Source: an uncultured Muribaculaceae bacterium
GTDB lineage: Bacteria > Bacteroidota > Bacteroidia > Bacteroidales > Muribaculaceae
Direction of reading: 5' to 3'
Assembly (NCBI GenBank): GCA_947628305.1
Contig: CANQZG010000023.1
Span: 1 to 60,813 of the forward strand
Length of the DNA: 60,813 nucleotides
Shown: positions 6,760 through 15,954 of the stretch, in pieces
How the letters are laid out: every line of letters begins with the position of its first letter
Position numbering within the stretch: position 1 is the stretch's first letter
The notes under the pieces: model-generated
Database searches by the model: none
Told to the model about the DNA's origin: nothing
The model's input: the letters and a program-made list of their open reading frames with translations, nothing else
Program-made: the position numbers and the translations under genes

Positions 6760-9312
6760 TTATTTCTTGACTACAGTCCATTTGTAGGTGGCATCACCCT
6801 CGATTGCCTGATATTCATATCCGTCAGCTGCCGGAATCTGAATTTTGCGGGCGTGGTCGTAGGCCTTGCCACTGAACTTGCCGCCACGAATCTCAATAGA
6901 GCCAGTCGGCGACTGTACGTCATTATCGCCTGCTACAAGGCAGCTCGTTCCCTCGGCAAATCCACCGGAACGGTCTATAGGACTTGAGAACTCACCACCT
7001 TCGATGACGACCTTTGCACTGCTGGTGACATATACGGGATAGAAAGCATCCTGGCTCGAGGCATCGCTGTGCTCGGTGTAATACTTCCCGCTTTTGATAG
7101 TCATGACAACACCACGTTCGGCAGATATACCTCCCTGAACCCCCTTGACGGTGCAGTTCTCAACCAATGCGGTCTTACCGTTTATTCTCAAAGCATACGC
7201 CCAATCGCCGTGCTTGTTGGACGAATTTGATTCAAAATAAGTATTCTTCAGAACTATATTGCCGGTTGCAGCGGGTGTTCTCATTCCACATATCGTATAT
7301 CCTCCCGATTTAATTGTCGAGTTGGTGATTGTGACATTTGTGTCACCCCAATATGCGATTGCAGCGTTATTAAATTTCTCGCCGTGTTGATGCCAGTTCA
7401 TGTCGTTCACGAGGGTTACACCATCGAGCACAAGGTCACCGCCGTAAACCTTGATAAGGCAACGGTGGTCAGCCTCGGCGGCAGTCTCACCTGAACGGCC
7501 ACGCACGGGTTGTGGAGATGAAGCGGCCGCGTTTGTGATAGTCCCGCCACGCACGGTCAGACCGTTATTGGCTACCAAAGGCTGCGATGCGGGGAGCGTC
7601 AATGTCTTGCCGTCAGAGATTTCAAACACTTTCTCGGTGTCGAAAGTAAGCTCCTCGGCGGTAGTGGCTGATAGGTTGAGGTCCTCAAGTATCTTGACGT
7701 CAGTCAAGGTCGGGTCGGCTATTGCCGCAACCATACCTTCGGGGGTATTGACACCCTCGACAACGGTGTACCACTTTGCGCCACCCTCTTCTGACTCAAC
7801 AGCCGAGTAACCGGGAGCAACAAAATTACCGCCCTTAACGTCATCACCCTTACGCGGGTCCTGACCCTTGAACTTTCCACCGTAAATAACGATATGTGAA
7901 TACTCGTTGTTCTGTTCATTGAGCACAATTGCGTTTTCAGGAGACTCAAACGTTCCTCCGTAGATTTTGATTGTAGTTTCCTTGGTCAGCGTCGAGCCAT
8001 CCTCCATTTTACGCACACCCTGTGCATAGATACAAGCCGGATTATTGGCCGGGTTGGTCTCTCCTTCAATGGCCGAACCAACAAAAGTACCGCCATTAAT
8101 TGTTATGTCAGAACCGGGACGACTCCATATTACCGGAGGATTAACCTTTCCGGCTTCAGCTTTCGGGGCAGAAATTGTCCCGTCTCCGTCAATAACCACG
8201 CTTCCCCAGTTTTCAATCACGGCATTGTCAAGATTGTGTCCGTTTAGATTGATTGTGACAAGTTTACCAGTCTCTACCTTGAGCGGGGCTCCTCCGAAAT
8301 CAACATCGGCGGTCAATTCCACTTCACCACCAATGGCCGCGGCGAGAAGCAACTGCGAATAGTTATTATCGGGGTCATAGTAGTCCTGGTCGACGATTAT
8401 CGAGAAGTCAAGTGGCGAGGTAATGAGCGCACCGAAGATGTTGGTGCGGTAGTTGCGCTGTACAGGTACATTGGTCAATGTGATGTCCTGAATCTTACCG
8501 CCCTCATAGTTCATCGTGAACACGCAGTCGAGAAGCTCGCTCTTGGCTTTCTGCACGTCATCGCCCTCAAGCTCGACACCGGTCAGCACATAGTTCATCG
8601 ACAGGTAGTCGTAGGTCACGCCCTCCTTGACATTGGGGAATGTCTCGCCCTCGGGAATCCCGGTGGCGGTGAACTCTACATCGGCCTCGCCCGACGCGAT
8701 TCCGGTGTAAAGGTTCAGGGCGTTGTGAACACCCTTGACATTCAGCGAAGTAGAAGCGACAACAGTGTTGAGCTTGGCTGCCTCGGCAAGGTCGCTCGTG
8801 CCGATGTTGATTTGAGCGAACGGACGACGCAATACAACCGATTCCTGTGCCGGGCCGATGACCTTGAAATCCTTGACAGTCTGGAAGAACGCGTCACGGC
8901 CCTCGTCGTTACCTGCGACAGGCGCGTCGTATGCGACAGACACCGACTGGGTATTCTCGTCAAAAGTGTAGGGAGAACCCTCGCCCTTGTCGGCCCAGAA
9001 AACGAAGTCGTAGCTCTTGCCCTTGACAAGATTGAGTGTCAGGGTGAAGTTACGGTCACCCGCCTTCACCGCCTTGGGGTCATCGGCGACATTACTGGTG
9101 TAGACAACAGTGCCGGTACCGGCCTCGTAGGCGGCGTAGTGAAGTGTCGTGGCCGTCAGTCCATCGCTGTAGGCACGCGAGAGCGCACCCTCCGGGACAA
9201 ACGTGAACGTTACCGAGCCGTCACCCCCGGCGGGGGTGACGATTTCCTCGTTGGAGCAGGCGGTGAACAAGATGGTTCCCACCGCAGCCATTGCAATTAG
9301 TGATTTTTTCAT
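6760..9312 (-). CDS. Large surface lipoprotein, DUF6562-like N-domain plus beta-helix (paralogue 1)
   Basis: The 850-residue protein starts with a lipoprotein signal peptide with lipobox FTAC (Cys19). Residues about 25-320 form a domain almost identical to that of the next upstream gene; it resembles the DUF6562/fimbrillin-type domains of Bacteroidales. The rest is repetitive, with many IxGGxF- and ITNSTI-type turns typical of a right-handed parallel beta-helix. It is the last of four genes in a fimbria-type operon, 28 bp after its paralogue, and ends at a strong terminator. It is probably a cell-surface adhesin or fimbrial accessory protein, inferred from architecture and context. A glycan-binding or glycan-active beta-helix is an alternative. 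Confidence 0.85.
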   Translation of the reverse strand: MKKSLIAMAAVGTILFTACSNEEIVTPAGGDGSVTFTFVPEGALSRAYSDGLTATTLHYAAYEAGTGTVVYTSNVADDPKAVKAGDRNFTLTLNLVKGKSYDFVFWADKGEGSPYTFDENTQSVSVAYDAPVAGNDEGRDAFFQTVKDFKVIGPAQESVVLRRPFAQINIGTSDLAEAAKLNTVVASTSLNVKGVHNALNLYTGIASGEADVEFTATGIPEGETFPNVKEGVTYDYLSMNYVLTGVELEGDDVQKAKSELLDCVFTMNYEGGKIQDITLTNVPVQRNYRTNIFGALITSPLDFSIIVDQDYYDPDNNYSQLLLAAAIGGEVELTADVDFGGAPLKVETGKLVTINLNGHNLDNAVIENWGSVVIDGDGTISAPKAEAGKVNPPVIWSRPGSDITINGGTFVGSAIEGETNPANNPACIYAQGVRKMEDGSTLTKETTIKIYGGTFESPENAIVLNEQNNEYSHIVIYGGKFKGQDPRKGDDVKGGNFVAPGYSAVESEEGGAKWYTVVEGVNTPEGMVAAIADPTLTDVKILEDLNLSATTAEELTFDTEKVFEISDGKTLTLPASQPLVANNGLTVRGGTITNAAASSPQPVRGRSGETAAEADHRCLIKVYGGDLVLDGVTLVNDMNWHQHGEKFNNAAIAYWGDTNVTITNSTIKSGGYTICGMRTPAATGNIVLKNTYFESNSSNKHGDWAYALRINGKTALVENCTVKGVQGGISAERGVVMTIKSGKYYTEHSDASSQDAFYPVYVTSSAKVVIEGGEFSSPIDRSGGFAEGTSCLVAGDNDVQSPTGSIEIRGGKFSGKAYDHARKIQIPAADGYEYQAIEGDATYKWTVVKK

Positions 9313-9340
9313 TGTATATTATTAAAATGTGTGTATTGAT

Positions 9341-11875
9341 TTATTGTGGTAGATTTACACCTTCGGCGGTATTTCCGGCAACCAGTTCCTTTTGATTTCC
9401 AACCGTGAGTCCAAACGGGGCATTGGCGACCGAGCCGAACGACTTGTAATCGTTAGTGCCGTCCCAAAGCAAGGTAACATTTTTGGCCGTGTTGCCGGTG
9501 ACATTAGCCACTTGTCCGGCATATCCGACAATCGGGCCTCCGTGACGGTAACATTTGATTGTAACATTCTCAACGGTACAATTCGCCACCTTGTCGCTAT
9601 AGTTACATCCATAACCGAGAATACCACCGGCCTTGTCGCCGTTATCCCAGCTACCGCCGACCTGTTCAGTGGTGGAAGTTATAGTGCCTCCTATAACTTT
9701 GCAATTGTCGATAACAACACCGGTGTTGTTATCGCAGTACCCTGCGATGCCGCCCGCATAGTGTGTGCTCGTGACATTTACATCCTTAAGTGTCACATTC
9801 TTGACCGAACCGACAAGTCCCCCGAACAACCCGGCAGCTGCATAATTAGGAGTATTGTCAGATGCGGTGAGATTACTGATTGTATGCCCCTTACCGTCAA
9901 ACGTTCCGGCGAAATGTTTGCTGGGATAGCTGTTGATATTGACACCTATAGGAGTAAACGCAACACCAGACATGTCAATGTCATTGGCAAGTTCAAGTGT
10001 GTAACCGCTAAGACGGTCAATCTTCTTTACACCATCCTTCCAATAACCTTCGTTGATGAGCTTAGAAATCACCACAAGAGCCGAGGGGGTGTAAAGTTTG
10101 TAGGTCTTAGTCCCATTAGGGTTAACTATCGCCTGTGTAATCTCTGCACCATCGATAGTAACGCTCTTCATCTCGCCGGTCTTGCACGCCCAGAGTTTAC
10201 TGTCGCTAAGGAAATGACCGATGAAGCCACTCTCCCTGCAATTGTTGATTGTGAGCGTATGTTCAAATTCACCACCCTTTTGGGCATTAGAATAAGCGAT
10301 TGCCGACTGGGCATCCTTATTGGCATCGGAACGGGCGACATCTTTGTTTATAAACGTACAGTTCTCAAATGTCAGGTCGGTCTTGCTGTTATAGGCCGTA
10401 ACCGCAGTGCTTAGGTGAGTGGTGAAAGTCGTGTTGGAGATAACGGCCGTTGTGAGCGGCGCGGGAATTGACTTACGGTTCTGGAAACGTAATGCGTATT
10501 TCGCAGGGCTTTCACTGTCAGCCTGGGGATTAACCGTGAAATTGGAATTGGTAATAACCACTTGCTGTGCCATGGGGTATAATGAACCGTCAACAAAGTC
10601 CACGTTATCGTAGGTCTCGGACTTGGCTCCGACAAAACCACTGTAAGAACTTGTCTGCGGAGTACTGAATGTCACGTTCTTGAATGCCACATCCATCCCG
10701 GTGGCTGGTACATCATTCACGCCGGGATAAACAATCTTCACCCCGTTAGAACCCTCAATTGAAAGGCCTGTACGACCCTCAGCGACAAGTGTCGCCGGCA
10801 GGGTGTATTCACCGGCACCGAGTTTCAACGCCGGGGTAGCAGTGGTAGCGGCAGCAAGGGCCTCGTCAAGGGAGTCATAATTCTTACCGTCGACAACAAC
10901 CTTTCCGGGAGCGACAACCTCGGTATCTTTGTCGGGGTCGTAGAAGTCCTGGTCGACAATGATGGTGAAATCGAGCGGCGATGTGATGAGCGCACCGAAG
11001 ATATTGGTACGGTAGTTACGTTGCACAGGCACATTATTGAGTGTAATTACCTGGCTCTTGCCGCCCTCGTAGTTCATCGTGAACACACAATCGAGGAGCT
11101 CGCTCTTGGCTTTCTGAACGTCGTCGCCCTCAAGCTCGACTCCGGTCAGCACATAGTTCATCGACAGGTAGTCGTAGGTCACACCCTCCTTTACATTGGG
11201 GAATGTCTCGCCTTGGGGGACACCGGTCGCTGTGAACTCCACATCGGCCTCTCCCGAAGCAATGCCGGTGTAGAGGTTCAAAGCATTGTGAACGCCCTTA
11301 GCTTTCAGTGATGTAGAAGCGACAACAGTGTTGAGCATGGCGGCCTCGGCAAGGTCGCTCGTGCCGATGTTGATTTGGGCGAACGGACGACGGAGAGTAA
11401 CCGATTCCTGTGCCGGACCGTTTACCTTGAAATTCTTGACGGTCTGGAAGAACGCATCGCGCCCCTCGTCATTACCTGCGACAGGCGCATCGTAGGCGAC
11501 CGATACCGACTGTGTTTTCTCGTCAAAAGTATAGGGAGAACCCTCGCCCTTGTCGGCCCAGAACACGAAATCGTAGCTCTTGCCCTTGACAAGGTTGAGC
11601 GTCAGGGTGAAGTTGCGGTCGCCCGCTTTTACCGCCTTGGGGTCATCGGCAACGTTACTGGTGTAGATAACCGTACCTGTCCCCGCTTCGTATGCGGCAT
11701 AGTGAAGTGTCGTGGCCGTCAGTCCGTCACTGTAGGCACGCGACAACGCGCCCTCCGGAACAAACGTAAATGTCACCGTACCGTCCCCTCCGGCCGGGGT
11801 GACGATTTCCTCATTGGAGCAGGCAGTGAACAACATGGTTCCCACCGCCGCGATTGCAATCAGTGTTTTTTTCAT
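9341..11875 (-). CDS. Large surface lipoprotein, DUF6562-like N-domain plus GLUG/beta-helix region (paralogue 2)
   Basis: The 844-residue protein has lipobox FTAC and an N-terminal domain (about 25-318) that differs from the downstream paralogue at only scattered residues. After VDQDFYDPD the two proteins diverge completely. Here the C-terminal half carries beta-helix-like strands (for example FENCTFINKD) and then GLUG-type repeats (GTFDGKGHTISNLTA, GLFGGLVGSVKNVTL, GGIAGYCDNNTG) near residues 650-760. GLUG repeats are found in surface adhesins. It is third in the operon, 40 bp after the FimB/Mfa2-like gene. The pattern fits duplication with a conserved anchor and a variable exposed part. Confidence 0.85.
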   Translation of the reverse strand: MKKTLIAIAAVGTMLFTACSNEEIVTPAGGDGTVTFTFVPEGALSRAYSDGLTATTLHYAAYEAGTGTVIYTSNVADDPKAVKAGDRNFTLTLNLVKGKSYDFVFWADKGEGSPYTFDEKTQSVSVAYDAPVAGNDEGRDAFFQTVKNFKVNGPAQESVTLRRPFAQINIGTSDLAEAAMLNTVVASTSLKAKGVHNALNLYTGIASGEADVEFTATGVPQGETFPNVKEGVTYDYLSMNYVLTGVELEGDDVQKAKSELLDCVFTMNYEGGKSQVITLNNVPVQRNYRTNIFGALITSPLDFTIIVDQDFYDPDKDTEVVAPGKVVVDGKNYDSLDEALAAATTATPALKLGAGEYTLPATLVAEGRTGLSIEGSNGVKIVYPGVNDVPATGMDVAFKNVTFSTPQTSSYSGFVGAKSETYDNVDFVDGSLYPMAQQVVITNSNFTVNPQADSESPAKYALRFQNRKSIPAPLTTAVISNTTFTTHLSTAVTAYNSKTDLTFENCTFINKDVARSDANKDAQSAIAYSNAQKGGEFEHTLTINNCRESGFIGHFLSDSKLWACKTGEMKSVTIDGAEITQAIVNPNGTKTYKLYTPSALVVISKLINEGYWKDGVKKIDRLSGYTLELANDIDMSGVAFTPIGVNINSYPSKHFAGTFDGKGHTISNLTASDNTPNYAAAGLFGGLVGSVKNVTLKDVNVTSTHYAGGIAGYCDNNTGVVIDNCKVIGGTITSTTEQVGGSWDNGDKAGGILGYGCNYSDKVANCTVENVTIKCYRHGGPIVGYAGQVANVTGNTAKNVTLLWDGTNDYKSFGSVANAPFGLTVGNQKELVAGNTAEGVNLPQ

Positions 11876-11915
11876 GAATTTACTAATATTAATTGTGTTA
11901 CTTTATATATTATGT

Positions 11916-13022
11916 TTACATTATCTCTATGTTGTGGTCACCGTTATACCCCGGATTGATACCCATCCCTGTACCTGATTTTGTCGTGAGGAAACGTCCC
12001 TTGACAATGGTAAGATGATTGCGTTTCAATGGTACCGTTATTGGCCCGGTGGAGGCAATAAGTTCATTGTCAGCGCGGGAATAGACATCAAGCGCGACCT
12101 GAACCGACGTCTGTGAGCCGTTGACAAACACGAAGTCAGAACCAAGTGCGGCATTATGTTCGTCAATACGGCTGATTTCACCCTCAAAGTAAACACCGAG
12201 GCGTGAGTCCACCGGCTTGTCGGTGTGGGCGTTATAGGTCGACGGCATGTAGGAGGCATATCGCATCACCACCCTGTAATCATCGGGGTCGGGTGACGGG
12301 ACATGAACCGCATCGTCTGAAACTTCAGCGGGATTACCATCCTTTACCACCTGATAGCGTGATACAAACTCGTTAAGGTCAGTAGTGATAAAGTGAAAAC
12401 GCGCCAACGGCCTGTACATCTCGACCGGCAATGGCACTTCCGCCACATTACCGTCAACATCACGCAGGACACCGTCCTCACCCACCGAGACAAACACCTC
12501 TCCACGGAAAGCGTCACGGAACAAAGTATTACCCTGATGTCTATAAGGAGTGTCATCGCGCCCGGTCACAGAGCGAAGCGATATCTCTGAAAAATCATCA
12601 GTTACATGATACTTGTCCACGAAAGTGCCCTTGTCGACATAATCAGTCCACACAAGAACGCGGTAACGACCCGGCATAAGACGCATATCCACGGTACGGT
12701 CGTCAGTTGCGGTCACAGCGCGGTCAGTGACAGTCATCGTGTGCAACGGCTCACGCGCCATCTCGTCGTCGGCGTTGTAAACATTGATTATAAACCTCGC
12801 GTCATGTTCTTCATCGGCACGGGCGCGTCCACGACCGGCGGCATCATACTCCACCGTTGTCAACAACGGCATATCCCTGTCGTTGAAATGCAACATCAGG
12901 CTACATGGGTGCGTTGTGTCGGGAGGCATCATCCCCCCGGGAAACTCATGGACATCGCATGCGGTCAATAACAGCACGACAAGCGACACTATTATATAAT
13001 GTATATTCAAAGGTGTCCTCAT
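11916..13022 (-). CDS. FimB/Mfa2-family fimbrial anchor-type lipoprotein
   Basis: The 368-residue protein begins with a lipoprotein signal peptide (LLLTAC, Cys22). It shows the transthyretin-like N-domain pattern of FimB/Mfa2 proteins: FIINVYNADDEM, then RLMPGRYRVLVWTDY, then a YRHQGNTLFRDAFRGEVFVSV stretch. In Porphyromonas, Mfa2/FimB anchors the fimbria in the outer membrane and ends its growth. The start codon lies 3 bp after the stop of the DUF3575 gene, so the two are translationally close. This gene is the main reason for calling the operon fimbria-like. No separate major fimbrillin is visible unless the two downstream lipoproteins serve that role. Confidence 0.85.
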   Translation of the reverse strand: MRTPLNIHYIIVSLVVLLLTACDVHEFPGGMMPPDTTHPCSLMLHFNDRDMPLLTTVEYDAAGRGRARADEEHDARFIINVYNADDEMAREPLHTMTVTDRAVTATDDRTVDMRLMPGRYRVLVWTDYVDKGTFVDKYHVTDDFSEISLRSVTGRDDTPYRHQGNTLFRDAFRGEVFVSVGEDGVLRDVDGNVAEVPLPVEMYRPLARFHFITTDLNEFVSRYQVVKDGNPAEVSDDAVHVPSPDPDDYRVVMRYASYMPSTYNAHTDKPVDSRLGVYFEGEISRIDEHNAALGSDFVFVNGSQTSVQVALDVYSRADNELIASTGPITVPLKRNHLTIVKGRFLTTKSGTGMGINPGYNGDHNIEIM

Positions 13023-13025
13023 CGC

Positions 13026-14201
13026 TTATCGGGGATTAAAATTAAACACAACACCCACCGACACATTGTCAACGCCGAACCACGTCTCACGCCTGGTATC
13101 TACCTTAGAGCCGTCATGGCGATTTAGAAAACGGTCATACTCAATATGATAGACACCTGCGCCAATCGCCCCCTCCAAAGCCCAACGCCCATTCTTACCC
13201 AAAGGCAGACGGTAGCCAAGACCGACACCGCCGCCAAGAGCCGGGTGTTTGCCTCCGACATCCTGTATCCTATAAGTCCACGACTGAAGCGCGAAATTGT
13301 AGGCCGCCATCTGAAGATGTCCTCGGATATAAAGGCCTCGATGGCCATCTGTGAGCCAATAACGCGCCTCAGGCCTGAAAATGAAAGTGCGGAACTTACG
13401 CGTTGACTTAAAATAGTTCCATCCTGAATAATAGACCGACAGTGCCACGCTCCAACGGCATGCGACATCCAGCTCCCCGGTCAGGTTGGAAATACCCATA
13501 CCCCAGGCGACAGCATTGGTCCCGAGATGCCAGGCTCCCGTGCAATCGGATACAATAGGCAACTCCTCTACAAAGGAGGTATCAACAACAGGCTCCGACA
13601 CTGTGTCAAGTGATTCCACAACAACGGTGTCTGGCACGATAATCTTTTCTGCGACAGGTTCGGGATTATCTATGACAGGCATGTCAACCGCGACAGTATC
13701 AACAGGAGACTCCGATGGCTCGATGACAAGGACGACATCCGTACCGCGCAACCGGGGGAACACATCGGTCTTCAACCGATGCCACACCCTCCCACCGTCA
13801 AGGGCGCGAATCCTTTTGAACCGAATGGCCACGTCAACCTCGGAATCGTCACTACCCTGATTAACAATCGAGAGCACTCGAGGCTCATCAGCTAACATCC
13901 TGCGGAACTCGCGCCACGGTATAGATGAGCCCCGGGGGTGTATCATCGAACCGGGAATACCGTATTCCCTTGAGATATAATCAACCACCGAACGCATACG
14001 GCCGTCAGCCAACCGTCGATTGGTTTTCAGCCGCCCGTCGGGGGATGCCGCGCCATACACCTGAATGCCGGAGGTGTCCATCGAGGTCATGACCGAGCGC
14101 AACGAGTCAAGCGTAGTTCCATTATTCATGAAACCGACATCAATCCTACTTGAATTTATCGGGAAACTAAAATGTAGGCGCACCGTGTCGGTCGCACCCA
14201 C
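13026..14201 (-). CDS. DUF3575/OmpA-like outer-membrane protein, apparently cut from its signal peptide by a G7 tract
   Basis: As it stands the frame opens with a GTG at 14201 and encodes 391 residues without a signal peptide. Residues about 8-110 look OmpA-like (LRSVMTSMDTSGIQVYGAAS, NRRLADGRMRSVVDYI). A Pro/Val/Asp/Thr-rich linker spans about 165-220. The C-terminal half (about 225-391) matches DUF3575 (KRTNAVAW-like start, FRPEARYWLTDGHRGLY, LGYRLPLGKNGRW), an outer-membrane barrel-type domain found in fimbrial loci. The frame is open upstream to the run of seven G at 14254-14260; one more G would join it to a 5' leader starting at ATG 14338 that encodes a hydrophobic segment. It heads the four-gene operon. 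Either the sequence is phase-off, or the tract was misread. Confidence 0.8.
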   Translation of the reverse strand: MGATDTVRLHFSFPINSSRIDVGFMNNGTTLDSLRSVMTSMDTSGIQVYGAASPDGRLKTNRRLADGRMRSVVDYISREYGIPGSMIHPRGSSIPWREFRRMLADEPRVLSIVNQGSDDSEVDVAIRFKRIRALDGGRVWHRLKTDVFPRLRGTDVVLVIEPSESPVDTVAVDMPVIDNPEPVAEKIIVPDTVVVESLDTVSEPVVDTSFVEELPIVSDCTGAWHLGTNAVAWGMGISNLTGELDVACRWSVALSVYYSGWNYFKSTRKFRTFIFRPEARYWLTDGHRGLYIRGHLQMAAYNFALQSWTYRIQDVGGKHPALGGGVGLGYRLPLGKNGRWALEGAIGAGVYHIEYDRFLNRHDGSKVDTRRETWFGVDNVSVGVVFNFNPR

Positions 14202-14338
14202 TGTATTGCCTGATGGACTGTCGCTATCTGACTCTGACGCTAATAGAGAATTACCCCCCCTAATAACACGCTAATAATCAGCAAATTACGCAACTTGCTG
14301 AAATTTTTGGCATATTCCCTGAATGATTGGTCTGACAT
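14202..14338 (-). pseudogene. Out-of-frame 5' leader (signal peptide) of the DUF3575 gene
   Basis: Reading from ATG 14338 gives 32 residues, starting MSDQSFREYAKNFSKLRN and continuing into the hydrophobic LLIISVLLGG, before a TAG stop. With eight instead of seven G, the frame would instead run LLGGGNSLLASESDSD straight into the downstream DUF3575 gene. The n-region, hydrophobic core and Ala-Ser end would then make a good signal peptide. Confidence 0.65.
14254..14260 (-). repeat. Homopolymeric G7 tract at the signal-peptide coding region
   Basis: Seven consecutive C on the plus strand read as GGGGGGG in the coding strand. The tract sits exactly where the two halves of the DUF3575 gene are out of frame by one base. 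Such tracts are classic slipped-strand (contingency) sites in surface-structure genes. Confidence 0.7.
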
Positions 14339-14391
14339 CAGATAATTTCTATTAGGTAATATAAATGTCTAAATTTACTCAAAACTTTTCG

Positions 14392-14399
14392 CAAATATA
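14392..14399 (-). promoter_or_regulatory. Putative -7 box of the adhesin operon
   Basis: TATATTTG on the minus strand matches TAnnTTTG exactly and lies 53 bp before ATG 14338. A TTTG is present upstream with a 16-bp spacer, shorter than the usual 19-21. Confidence 0.45.
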
Positions 14400-14477
14400 A
14401 TGATTTTTATTAATACAAAAAAACGGGTTCAATATTTTAACCCAAAATAACTCATTTGTGACAAATTATCACAAAAA

Positions 14478-14516
14478 AATTAGGCGGATATTGTAATAAA
14501 TCACAAAATCCGCCCA
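14478..14516 (-). terminator. Terminator after the PepSY-like lipoprotein gene
   Basis: On the minus strand, the stem GGCGGAT / ATCCGCC (about 14484-14515) is followed by TAATTTTTTTG. It lies about 20 bp after the stop codon at 14538. Confidence 0.75.
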
Positions 14517-14537
14517 TTTCTACAATGTGCAAAATCG

Positions 14538-15050
14538 TCATATCGCGGTATCAGGTGTTATCTCCGAAATCTCACCGCTGACAGTCTTGATGAGCGTCCC
14601 ATCCTCCTTGAAGAATAGATTGGCATCAGGCTGACCCTGTTTCTCCACCTCTATCAAATAGAAATTCTTGGTATTCACAGGGTATTCATAATACTCGACA
14701 TCATCAACCGTCCATGTCGCATAATCAGTAGTATTGAACGCAGCCTCGACTACCGGCGGAAGGAAAAACAGATTCTTACCGTAATCATGAGACGTCATCA
14801 TCCATGAGGCATTGCCGTCAAACCACACATCTACACCGACATACTCAGCCGGATAATTGAACTCCGCCACCGTATAGGCGGCCTCCTTCTTCCATTCTAC
14901 ATCCTTAGCCTTAGGATACAGTTTATTAAGCGCGTCAACATACTGCTTCTCGACCACCGACGGAGTGTCATTGTCATCATCGTCACTGCATGCGGTAAAG
15001 ACACCCATCCCTAACAGTGCGACAAACGCAAATAAAATCTTCTTTTTCAT
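14538..15050 (-). CDS. PepSY-like (BLIP-fold) lipoprotein
   Basis: The 170-residue protein starts at the ATG at 15050 (MKKKILFAFVALLG...), which gives a proper lipoprotein signal peptide with lipobox FTAC; an upstream in-frame ATG at 15080 would add 10 residues with no function in secretion. An acidic spacer SDDDDNDT follows. The mature part resembles the small Bacteroidales PepSY-like/BLIP-fold domain (LNKLYPKAKDVEWKKEAAY, then WFDGNASWMM, then YYEYPVNTKNFYLIEVEKQG). These proteins are periplasmic or surface-anchored and of unknown role. Its upstream region is a 198-bp inverted-repeat element, so its promoter probably lies within that element. Confidence 0.85.
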   Translation of the reverse strand: MKKKILFAFVALLGMGVFTACSDDDDNDTPSVVEKQYVDALNKLYPKAKDVEWKKEAAYTVAEFNYPAEYVGVDVWFDGNASWMMTSHDYGKNLFFLPPVVEAAFNTTDYATWTVDDVEYYEYPVNTKNFYLIEVEKQGQPDANLFFKEDGTLIKTVSGEISEITPDTAI

Positions 15051-15066
15051 AATTAAATAATGTATT

Positions 15067-15264
15067 AAGTAACTGTTCAAAATTAAACGATATTATTTTC
15101 ATAAGTAACCTCCATGATTCATCTTTTATACTCTCTGCGGTCTTATTTCGGTCAAAGTCAATGCTTTCATCGGTCGTTTATATCTATAAACTCCCTTTTC
15201 ATTCATTGATTTTCCCTCGAAATAAGTTTCGCATATAGTATAAATTAATTATGAACAGTTACTT
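15067..15264. repeat. 198-bp MITE-like element with AAGTAACTGTTCA terminal inverted repeats
   Basis: The left end 15067-15086 and right end 15245-15264 are inverted copies that agree at 19 of 20 positions. No coding frame is credible between them. No clear target-site duplication is visible. The element occupies most of the 310-bp divergent gap between the PepSY-like lipoprotein and the DUF4290 gene and would affect transcription of the former. Confidence 0.6.
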
Positions 15265-15298
15265 ATCTTGTTATTCATCATATATAACACACCATCAA

Positions 15299-15330
15299 TT
15301 TGGATAGTTGGATAAAATAACGTAATTTTG
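15299..15330 (+). promoter_or_regulatory. Bacteroidota-type promoter for the DUF4290-rimM genes
   Basis: TTTG at 15299-15302, a 20-bp spacer, then TAATTTTG at 15323-15330. This is a full match to the -33/-7 consensus and lies 30 bp upstream of the ATG at 15361. Confidence 0.75.
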
Positions 15331-15360
15331 CCTGATTACATAATATATACATTATATAAT

Positions 15361-15954
15361 ATGCTCACCTATAACACAAGGTTAAAGAAACTCACGATGC
15401 CCGAATACGGGCGCAACATACAACAGATGGTTGACCACTGCCTGACAATCGAGGACAGGGATGAACGCTCGCGCTGCGCCCGTTCAATCATAAAAAGCAT
15501 GGGGAACCTTTTCCCGGAACTGCGCTACGGCGAGGAAAACCAGAAAAAGCTGTGGGGGCATCTTGCGATAATGTCAGGGTTCAAACTCGACATCGATTAT
15601 CCCTACGAAATTATAAATGAAGAAGACCTCGCCACCCGCCCCGACAAGGTCGCCTATTCGACAGGCCGTATAAACCGCCGGCACTATGGCAAGGCGGTGG
15701 AACAGCTAATCGAGAAAGCGTCGGCGATGGAGGATGGCGAAGAACGCAAGTTGCTTGTCAACTATATCGCCAATCATTTGAAAAAACTGATGCTGGCGGT
15801 CAACAAGGACGGCGTGGACGATGCAAAAGTGTTCAAAGACCTGGCTGAAATGTCACACGGACGCATACGCCTTAACCCGGAGACCGACCGACTGCATGAA
15901 TTCCAGCAGGCCCCCCAACCAACGTCAGGTAAAAAGAAAAGAAAGAGGAAATGA
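15361..15954 (+). CDS. DUF4290-family protein
   Basis: The 197-residue soluble protein is of unknown function. The start at 15361 (MLTYNTRLKKLTMPEYGRN) is chosen because the conserved family region begins there and a promoter sits just upstream; the frame is open 33 bp further but includes the -7 box. Typical features are the MPEYGRNIQQMV start, the FPELRYGEEN segment and a helical body. The tail is very basic (KKKRKRK). The last four bases overlap the rimM start (ATGA), so the two are translationally coupled. The location next to rimM is usual for this family in Bacteroidales. Confidence 0.88.
   Translation: MLTYNTRLKKLTMPEYGRNIQQMVDHCLTIEDRDERSRCARSIIKSMGNLFPELRYGEENQKKLWGHLAIMSGFKLDIDYPYEIINEEDLATRPDKVAYSTGRINRRHYGKAVEQLIEKASAMEDGEERKLLVNYIANHLKKLMLAVNKDGVDDAKVFKDLAEMSHGRIRLNPETDRLHEFQQAPQPTSGKKKRKRK

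Noticed and set aside
9392-10414. 340-residue plus-strand open frame
   Set aside because: It is antisense to the adhesin lipoprotein gene and results from biased codons of repetitive beta-strands; no domain is visible.
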